Assembly (NCBI GenBank): GCA_029246415.1
Contig: JAQWNF010000024.1
Location: forward strand, 1-64,000
Direction: 5' to 3'
DNA from: Glaciecola sp.
Lineage (GTDB): Bacteria > Pseudomonadota > Gammaproteobacteria > Enterobacterales > Alteromonadaceae
DNA: 64,000 bases
Part shown: positions 53,148-59,554 of the stretch, one piece after another
Layout: each line of letters begins with the position of its first letter
Position numbering within the stretch: the first letter of the stretch is position 1
Translations under genes and position numbers: made by a program
The notes under the pieces: model-generated
Told to the model about the DNA's origin: nothing
Seen by the model: the letters and a program-made list of their open reading frames with translations, nothing else
Databases searched by the model: none

Positions 53148-56100
53148 TCATGGTATTTCAACTTTGTGTGTGATTATTTCACACGCTATTCCTTGTTGTT
53201 CAAGCGCATTACATTGCTCAAACGCGTATTGTTTGTTTTGGTACAACCCCACACCTAAATAATCACCTTGCTGCGGATCATCATCATTGAAAAAAAAGGG
53301 CTCATTTAACATTGCTTTAGATTCATCACTTGTCGAACGTAATAATATTTGCCAGTAAGTTTGCATGATATCAGGTGTATTAAACTGACCTAGTGTGACT
53401 GCGTACTGTGCATCGTATTGTTTGGCATTAAGCATAAAATCGACACCACTGATCAAATCACCTTTTGCGCTGAGTGTGATTGGAATATCCTGAACAGGTT
53501 TTGCATCTCTAGCACGTAAATACTCATCGTCTACTTCTATGTGGTAATCACCAGGTAAAATATCTAAGAACAAATAATATCCGTCATATTCACTCGAAAT
53601 GCTTTGTACTAACTCACCATCGCTATTAATTAAATTAAGGGTTACGTATGCAAGCTGACGTTGGTTATCATATGCGTCAGTGAAAAAAACATTGCCTTCG
53701 ATTTCACTCGACATAGTGACCGGTATTGAAACTTCATTAATAAAGCCACTTCGACCACGTACCGCAAACCCTTTTTCAAGTTGCATCATAAATGGATCCG
53801 GTAAAGTATCTCGGTGAACAATAATATCTGTGACCACGCTGTCACGAATACCAGTAATACCAGCCACACCATCCTCGTTGGTTACCGCCCGACGTGTCGC
53901 TTGAGGCGCAGAGACTTTTACATTAGGTAGCGGTTCGTCATTTTCATCAAACACGCCATTGAGGTTATTATCTAAAAAAACGAGGGCAACTACAGTACCA
54001 GCACTTGTCAAACTGCGTCGATTCATTACCATGGTTTTAGCATCATCAACCAATCCCATCCCAAAACGGATATTCATACTAGAATTCCATCCCAAAATAT
54101 CGGAGTAGTTAAAATATGAAGATAATGAAAAGCTATCATGTCGCCAATTGATGTTTAAAGAGGTTTGTCCCGTCTTGTTTTCCAAATTACGTGATAAAGT
54201 CAAACGCGATTTGATATTGTTAGTGATATTGTAATTGAGCTGAGCGGAGAGCTGTTCAACATTCCACGTATCAAAATCAAACTGCGATTGCATATTCACG
54301 TCTACTTGGCCAATTTTGCGTGATACGTTTAAGCTACCAGATACATAATTTGAGCTATCATCGCCAAATTCGTCATCATTAAATGGTTGTGTATCATCAT
54401 CAACGCGATTAACAATCACGCCCAAATTTACGTTAGTTCCATATAGTCGACTACCAAACCGACTGCTTAGCCGTTTAGTAATAATGTCATTAACATTGCT
54501 ATTAATCGTAAAGTCATTTTGATAATTGAGATTTATATCACCAATCAATGGAAAGCCACCACTGGCCGATAGGAGTAAATTGCTAGCTGAATTGGTTTGT
54601 TGAATATCATTTTCATCTATGAACTCAGCTTGAGAATGTGAGACACTCGCAGATAGTGCGTGTTTTTTGAAACTGGTTCTCAATGAAGCATTAACCGATT
54701 TTTGTCCCGCATCAGTTCCTGTAAAGCTCAACCCCATGAGTAATTGATTCAACCATTGGGTATTTAACCCAACATTAAATAACTGTAAGTCCGTATCGCC
54801 ACCAAAACGATTTTCATACCCGGCACGAATCGCTAATGAAGGGGTGAGACTTTTTTCGTAATAACTACTTAGTAATGACCCATTTTTAATATCAGTATCA
54901 AGCTTATCGATATTAAGCATACTGTTATCTAAATCGGTTAACGATAATCCAAACAGTCCTTTTTTAGATTGCAACGTTTGGGTCACTATTCTTTCTATAA
55001 TCTTTGAATCCACCTGCCCTTGTGGTCCATAAAATTTCAACTCAAACGTGTTTTTTCCATAAAATAGTGGGATATCTTTAAACTCATATCGCCCAGTATC
55101 CACGGCAATCTGTCGTTCGATTAAGATCCCATTGCGGTATAGCTCAACATCCCAGTCCGTTTGTATTGGTCCTTGTAATGTTGTGACATCGATATCTTGC
55201 TCTGAATTGTTCGAGCGGTTTGTAAATGCAATACCTCTAGATAGGCCACCTGTCGAACTCAACCCTCCACGGACTGATTGCACATCACCAAATTCGATTT
55301 CAGTGATCCCTGTATTAAGTATCGAACCATTGAGAGCTTTTCTCGAAAAATTAAGTGACGCACTCTCCAAACCGGATTGATTAGACCCTCTTAAAAAAAA
55401 CTCACTACGCATAAACGCAAGATCACGCGCTCCTAAAGCGGAATAACCAAACGAAGTAGTACTATTGCCATGGCTCGCATTGAGTACCACGTCCATGGTT
55501 TGTGGGGACAGTAACTGATAATCGGCGTCTTTGGGCGTAAATTGCGCAGCCTGACGACCATATCCTTTATTGATTTTGTTATTTTTTCTGGCGTAACGTA
55601 ACTGTACTGGCAGCGGTGAACTGGCAGTTAAAATACACTTTAAGTTAATAAAGTCATACTCAAGTGTTAATCCAAACCACTGTGCTAATAATTCACCATT
55701 AATATAAATATCATCAAACTCGATTTGGTAATCATCTTGTTGTAGCTCTGATTGCACCCCGTTGATTTCTACAGTAACACTTTCAGCGCTACCGTCTTCG
55801 GGTCGATTGATGCTGAGTGAAAATAAATTCGCTTCTTTTATAAACCAACCGGTATATTCTGTCTGTTTGGCATTGACCTCAATAGCAAAATCCAAAGCGG
55901 TCTGAAATTCGTTTAATCCCAACCGTAATCCGTTTTGGTATTTATATGAGAATAACTCTCCGAGCTTCAGATTATCGATAATGATTGCAAAAATAAGCTC
56001 TTCGCCGTCTTTAAATCGTTTACTCGGATCTTTTAGCAACGGCGCTATGGGAATATCTTGTGTGATGGTTTTGTATTTATCGTTTAATCGGTATAACGCC

Positions 56101-56246
56101 TCTAAAAACTCGGCTTTTTGTGACTCTTGAAGCGGTAATTCTGACACTTCCTCACCGTGCACGTCAGACACACTGAAACACAGCGTCGATAGGCATAAAC
56201 CCAACAACACTATGTTTTTCAATGTATTAACCGAACTAAACACCAT
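53148..56246 (-). CDS. Usher-like outer-membrane protein with Cna-B-like and SPOR-like C-terminal parts
   Basis: A 1032-residue exported protein from ATG 56246 (AAGGA eight bases above; a GTG one codon earlier is not preferred). N-terminal part (ELIFAIIIDNLKLGELFSYK), then a plug/E-set-like segment (DWDVELYRNGILIERQIAVD, GRYEFKDIPLFYGKNTFELK), and a long beta-barrel stretch (LSLTDLDNSMLN ... LNINWRHDSFSLSSYFNYSD). After about 760 come two Cna-B-like modules (LDNNLNGVFDENDEPLPNVK; SEYDGYYLFLDILPGDYHIE). The final 90 residues (YAVTLGQFNTPDIMQTYWQI ... QCNALEQQGIACEIITHKVE) look SPOR-like. First gene of the operon; the ATGA overlap leads to the SPOR lipoprotein. The usher class is inferred; it resembles alternate (CfaC/TcfC-like) ushers more than FimD. 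Confidence 0.7.
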   Translation of the reverse strand: MVFSSVNTLKNIVLLGLCLSTLCFSVSDVHGEEVSELPLQESQKAEFLEALYRLNDKYKTITQDIPIAPLLKDPSKRFKDGEELIFAIIIDNLKLGELFSYKYQNGLRLGLNEFQTALDFAIEVNAKQTEYTGWFIKEANLFSLSINRPEDGSAESVTVEINGVQSELQQDDYQIEFDDIYINGELLAQWFGLTLEYDFINLKCILTASSPLPVQLRYARKNNKINKGYGRQAAQFTPKDADYQLLSPQTMDVVLNASHGNSTTSFGYSALGARDLAFMRSEFFLRGSNQSGLESASLNFSRKALNGSILNTGITEIEFGDVQSVRGGLSSTGGLSRGIAFTNRSNNSEQDIDVTTLQGPIQTDWDVELYRNGILIERQIAVDTGRYEFKDIPLFYGKNTFELKFYGPQGQVDSKIIERIVTQTLQSKKGLFGLSLTDLDNSMLNIDKLDTDIKNGSLLSSYYEKSLTPSLAIRAGYENRFGGDTDLQLFNVGLNTQWLNQLLMGLSFTGTDAGQKSVNASLRTSFKKHALSASVSHSQAEFIDENDIQQTNSASNLLLSASGGFPLIGDINLNYQNDFTINSNVNDIITKRLSSRFGSRLYGTNVNLGVIVNRVDDDTQPFNDDEFGDDSSNYVSGSLNVSRKIGQVDVNMQSQFDFDTWNVEQLSAQLNYNITNNIKSRLTLSRNLENKTGQTSLNINWRHDSFSLSSYFNYSDILGWNSSMNIRFGMGLVDDAKTMVMNRRSLTSAGTVVALVFLDNNLNGVFDENDEPLPNVKVSAPQATRRAVTNEDGVAGITGIRDSVVTDIIVHRDTLPDPFMMQLEKGFAVRGRSGFINEVSIPVTMSSEIEGNVFFTDAYDNQRQLAYVTLNLINSDGELVQSISSEYDGYYLFLDILPGDYHIEVDDEYLRARDAKPVQDIPITLSAKGDLISGVDFMLNAKQYDAQYAVTLGQFNTPDIMQTYWQILLRSTSDESKAMLNEPFFFNDDDPQQGDYLGVGLYQNKQYAFEQCNALEQQGIACEIITHKVEIP

Positions 56247-56278
56247 CACTGTCCTTGCGATTACGCCGTCAACAAAGA

Positions 56279-56300
56279 GTCATTTTTTCGACAAAATGAC
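56279..56300. promoter_or_regulatory. Inverted repeat above the usher gene
   Basis: GTCATTTT and AAAATGAC flank six bases, and the right arm is followed by another GTCATT. It lies 33 bases above the usher ATG. It may be an operator or a leader hairpin for the fibre operon. Confidence 0.35.
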
Positions 56301-56435
56301 GTCATTGATCTTCCTTCACGGATTATTTGCAATAATCACACCAAGATGAACATATGTATTTATAGATTAGGACGAGGTGACAAATCGAAGGTACATGTAA
56401 TTTGGGTGCGCGTTGGCGTGAAATCGCAGACATAA

Positions 56436-56458
56436 AAAAACCACCCAAAAGGGTGGTT
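56436..56458 (-). terminator. Terminator of the tRNA-Ser/tRNA-Arg operon
   Basis: On the minus strand AACCACCC, TTTT and GGGTGGTT are followed by a T run, 11 bases below the tRNA-Arg 3' end. Confidence 0.88.
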
Positions 56459-56468
56459 CGTTTATAGT

Positions 56469-56545
56469 TGGCGCGTGCGGAAGGATTCGAACCTCCGACC
56501 GCCTGGTTCGTAGCCAGGTACTCTATCCAGCTGAGCTACGCACGC
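56469..56545 (-). tRNA. tRNA-Arg (anticodon ACG)
   Basis: A 77-base cloverleaf with encoded CCA: acceptor GCGTGCG/CGCACGC, anticodon loop CTACGAA with ACG, D-loop AGCTGGATA, T loop TTCGAAT. It is second in the operon after tRNA-Ser, as in the E. coli serV-argV order. Confidence 0.95.
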
Positions 56546-56586
56546 GCACTAAAACTTGTTCGTTGTACTCTTCAACCATTTAAACA

Positions 56587-56678
<92 letters not shown>

Positions 56679-56693
56679 ACAACGAGGAGTCGC

Positions 56694-56721
56694 ATTCTAC
56701 TCGACCCAGTTGATAAGTCAA
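56694..56721 (-). promoter_or_regulatory. Promoter of the tRNA-Ser/tRNA-Arg operon
   Basis: On the minus strand TTGACT, a 16-base spacer and TAGAAT are followed by the GC-rich discriminator GCGACTCC, typical of stringently controlled stable-RNA promoters. Confidence 0.65.
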
Positions 56722-56845
56722 TGCTTTAACTAAACAAAATATTAAAAAAATGCAATCTCTTCATTTTTTGTTTATTAAACCGTCAAAACAATGCTTATTG
56801 CACAGAAATCTAAGGATAAAGGATAGGAGTCACGTATTTAATTTT

Positions 56846-56895
56846 TTCCCTATGATTTTCGAGACCTGTTAAGTGGTCTTAAAAATCATAGGGAA
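56846..56895. repeat. Long inverted repeat in a gene-free stretch
   Basis: Two 21-base arms, TTCCCTATGATTTT... and its complement ending ...AATCATAGGGAA, flank an eight-base centre (TGTTAAGT). Nineteen of 21 pairs match. No gene is within 170 bases on the left or 225 on the right. The remainder of 56722-57119 shows nothing I could assign. The structure could be a MITE remnant, a terminator-like hairpin, an RNA element or a protein-binding site. Confidence 0.6.
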
Positions 56896-57119
56896 TAAAA
56901 AGGCTGTATGCTAACTAATGCCGTCTATTGGCTATCGAATACAAAGCTGCTCTACTCGACCACTTCCACAAACCCAATAGACCTTACATAAACTCTACGT
57001 ACCTGACACAACCGACACACTTTATTACGTTATGGGTAGGCCAGTTTTACCGTCAGCATATTCCCAAGATAGACTTTCGCAACTAGTATTAATCCACCAA
57101 TCACAAACCAAGGCCGCTC

Positions 57120-57374
57120 ATGAAAGCGATTAGACCGATTTTGGTACAAAGCTCAACGAGTATCTCAGAGCTAAAAAAGAACCCTAGAGCCGTTATTCAA
57201 CAAGGTGAGGGCTTTCCCGTAGCGGTATTAAACAGAAATAAACCGGAGTTTTATTGTGTGCCAGAGGCATTATTTGAAAAGATGACGGATCAGTTAGAAA
57301 ATATGCAACTACTTAGGTTAGTAGCTCAGCGACACAGTCAACCTGAGAGTGAGATCAACATTGGACATTTATAA
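57120..57374 (+). CDS. Phd/YefM-family antitoxin
   Basis: An 84-residue antitoxin. The first part TSISELKKNPRAVIQQGEGF and PVAVLNRNKPEFYCVPEALF follow the Phd/YefM DNA-binding fold; the tail (LLRLVAQRHSQPESEINIGHL) would bind the toxin. It overlaps the following toxin frame by up to 26 bases. It represses its own operon in family members. Confidence 0.85.
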   Translation: MKAIRPILVQSSTSISELKKNPRAVIQQGEGFPVAVLNRNKPEFYCVPEALFEKMTDQLENMQLLRLVAQRHSQPESEINIGHL

Positions 57375-57627
57375 ATTAATATTTAAAAAAGAAGCCCTAG
57401 AAGAATGGCTGCAATGTGAAGCCTTTGTCCAACGCCAATTTAAACATCAATTAAAAGCGCGCTTATCAATGCCTAAAAGAGGGGCTGATAGGCTAGATGA
57501 ACGCACTCAATCCTATAAAATCACGCTAACACAGTCACAATACAGACTAGTGTATCAAGTGAGGGATGGCGCACAAGAAATAGCGATTATTGCTATCACT
57601 CACCGCGCTTTTCATCATCTTTGGTAA
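57349..57627 (+). CDS. RelE/ParE-family toxin
   Basis: A RelE-type ribosome-dependent mRNA endonuclease candidate. The core DIYKLIFKKEALEEWLQCEA, the basic FKHQLKARLSMPKRGADRL and KITLTQSQYRLVYQVRDGAQ, and the tail IIAITHRAFHHLW fit RelE. Neither candidate start is ATG: GTG at 57349 gives 92 residues and TTG at 57361 gives 88, the latter beginning where RelE proteins normally start. The 3' end overlaps the convergent pssA by 32 bases. The catalytic basic residues are present, so it looks active. Confidence 0.82.
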   Translation: MRSTLDIYKLIFKKEALEEWLQCEAFVQRQFKHQLKARLSMPKRGADRLDERTQSYKITLTQSQYRLVYQVRDGAQEIAIIAITHRAFHHLW

Positions 57628-58384
57628 ATTCTGCGTCAACATCGTTTTCAGGATCACCCACAACGTCTTCTAGGCGCACTTTATCAACGCTTCTGAAAGT
57701 ATTAACAGGTCCTGCTAGAGCATATAATGCAAATACAATAAACAATACCAGCGCAGGCTCTGTAGCAACAACTACAAACACGAGCATCACAATCAATAAT
57801 GCAACAAACGGGACTTTACCCGCCCAATTGACTTCTTTAAACGAGTTATATTTAAAGTTACTGACCATTAGTAACCCACTTAACGCAGTAATACCGGCCA
57901 GTACCCAACTCATATAATCTGAAGCCAAAGAATATTCTTGTGCAACCCATACAAAACCAGCTACGACACCAGCGGCAGCTGGGCTTGCTAATCCTTGGAA
58001 AAAGCGTTGATCAGCAATGCCTACTTGCGTATTAAAACGCGCTAAACGCAACGCACCTCCGGCTACATAAATAAATGCCGCAAGCCAGCCGAGTTTACCT
58101 AAGTCAGCAAATCCCCAGTTATAAGCGACTAATGCAGGAGCGACACCAAATGACACCATATCTGCCATGGAGTCATATTCAGCACCAAACTCACTTTGTG
58201 TGTTCGTGATCCGTGCGACACGACCATCCAAGCCATCAAAAATCATCGCAATAAATATAGCAATAGCAGCCGCTTCAAAACGACCATTCATACTCGCAAC
58301 AACTGCGTAAAAGCCAGAAAACAAGCCTGCGGTCGTTAATAAATTAGGAAGAAGGTAGATACCTTTCTTTGGAACAGGGGACAT
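57596..58384 (-). CDS. pssA: Phosphatidylserine synthase (CDP-diacylglycerol-serine phosphatidyltransferase)
   Basis: A 262-residue membrane enzyme of the CDP-alcohol phosphatidyltransferase family. The full motif D-G-x2-A-R-x8-G-x3-D-x3-D is present: Asp50/Asp53, Gly54, Ala57, Arg58, Gly67, Asp71, Asp75 (starting DGLDGRVARIT). The start KKGIYLLPNLLTTAGLFSGF and the serine-group pattern FDGLDGRVAR identify PssA of the type-II (Bacillus-like, membrane) class rather than the E. coli PLD-type enzyme. It overlaps the end of the toxin gene antisense. Its acidic tail ends DDEKRGE. Confidence 0.9.
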   Translation of the reverse strand: MSPVPKKGIYLLPNLLTTAGLFSGFYAVVASMNGRFEAAAIAIFIAMIFDGLDGRVARITNTQSEFGAEYDSMADMVSFGVAPALVAYNWGFADLGKLGWLAAFIYVAGGALRLARFNTQVGIADQRFFQGLASPAAAGVVAGFVWVAQEYSLASDYMSWVLAGITALSGLLMVSNFKYNSFKEVNWAGKVPFVALLIVMLVFVVVATEPALVLFIVFALYALAGPVNTFRSVDKVRLEDVVGDPENDVDAEFTKDDEKRGE

Positions 58385-58643
58385 AATTCAATCTCGTCTA
58401 GTTGATGCCGATAATGTAACACAAGTGGTTGAGTAAATTAATATTGTGTTTAGGTAATTGTAAGATAAATGTCTGATTCTTTTACACTTAACGGATCAAT
58501 AAGCCCGAAGATAACAGTTAACCCATTGATTACTAATCACTTTAAAACTATGGAACAATGTTTGCAATCTTTTGAACAGCTGGTTAATTATGCGTGATTG
58601 AACAGTGACATACTTCAATTAAAACTAAGATAAGGATAGTCCT

Positions 58644-59462
58644 ATGAACTTTTTTAAACGTTCAGTGACAGTCATAGCCACATTTGGTGCACTTTCGTTA
58701 GCTGCTCCAGCTGCATTTGCGGGATATAACGTCATTGATTTTGACAAAACGGACACAGGTGCGAACATCTCAGATGGGCGCATTATAGATAATGAGTACC
58801 TCACTAATTTTGGTGTGACTATTTCCGGTTGTAACTGGCGTGGAACGGCAACAACTCACCAAATGAAAAACAATAAATGTACTTCTAATGACATTGCAAA
58901 CAACCAAGTTGCGTTTGATACCAATAATTCACACAGCTGGGACAATGATTTAGAGTTTAATAACCCACATAATGATTATAGTAGTGAATACACAGCTCTT
59001 AACATTGGTGATTATCAAGGTTCAAGCAAGCCAAATAACATCTTGATTATTCAAGAAGATTGGAAACAACATTGTGATGCCGTTGAATGTGAAAATCCAA
59101 ATGATGAAGGTGCACAACCAGCTGGTTTCTTCCAATTTGATTTCGACCAATTAGTGGATATCGTTAGCATTGACTTCTTTGATATTGAAGAAGGTACAAA
59201 TAGCTGGAAAAACAGAATTTCTTTCTATGAAGGCAACACTGAAAAATCTTTCGGTAACGTCCCACAAACAGGTGATGGTAGCTACGAGCGCGTTGCGTTC
59301 AATGCTGTTGGCATCGACCGCTTAGTGATCAGAATGCCTGGCTCTGGTGCTATTGATAACCTAGTATTCCGAACTGGACATGCTGATGTACCAGCTCCAG
59401 CATCGCTTGCAGTTTTATTATTAGGCATAGTCGCCTTAAGTTTCCGCAAGATCCGCGGATAA
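58644..59462 (+). CDS. Exported PEP-CTERM-like protein with a VPAPAS sorting signal
   Basis: A 272-residue protein: signal peptide ending APAAFA, a beta-rich domain with paired cysteines (CNWRGT, NNKCTSND, HCDAVECENP) and FDIEEGTNSWKNRISFYEG, then DVPAPASLAVLLLGIVALSF and a basic end RKIRG. The VPAPAS motif, a hydrophobic helix and a terminal basic cluster are a PEP-CTERM-type tripartite tag for exosortase processing. The function of the body is unknown; such proteins are surface or exopolysaccharide-associated. It is followed by prsT after a terminator. A good AGGA precedes the ATG. Confidence 0.78.
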   Translation: MNFFKRSVTVIATFGALSLAAPAAFAGYNVIDFDKTDTGANISDGRIIDNEYLTNFGVTISGCNWRGTATTHQMKNNKCTSNDIANNQVAFDTNNSHSWDNDLEFNNPHNDYSSEYTALNIGDYQGSSKPNNILIIQEDWKQHCDAVECENPNDEGAQPAGFFQFDFDQLVDIVSIDFFDIEEGTNSWKNRISFYEGNTEKSFGNVPQTGDGSYERVAFNAVGIDRLVIRMPGSGAIDNLVFRTGHADVPAPASLAVLLLGIVALSFRKIRG

Positions 59463-59483
59463 CCTAATATAGCAAGACACTAA

Positions 59484-59518
59484 AAACGGTGTTGCTGGGA
59501 GCAGCGCCGTTTTTTTTT
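59484..59518 (+). terminator. Intrinsic terminator after the PEP-CTERM-like gene
   Basis: The stem ACGGTGTTGCT with AGCAGCGCCGT around GGG (two G-T pairs) is followed by nine T on the plus strand. prsT begins 36 bases below, so it needs read-through or its own promoter. Confidence 0.85.
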
Positions 59519-59554
59519 ACACAATTTGTCAGAATTTGATACAGGATGTAACAA

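Noticed and set aside
57596-57627. A frameshift or fusion between the RelE-type toxin and pssA
   Set aside because: The two are on opposite strands and end normally within a 32-base overlap; no break in either frame.
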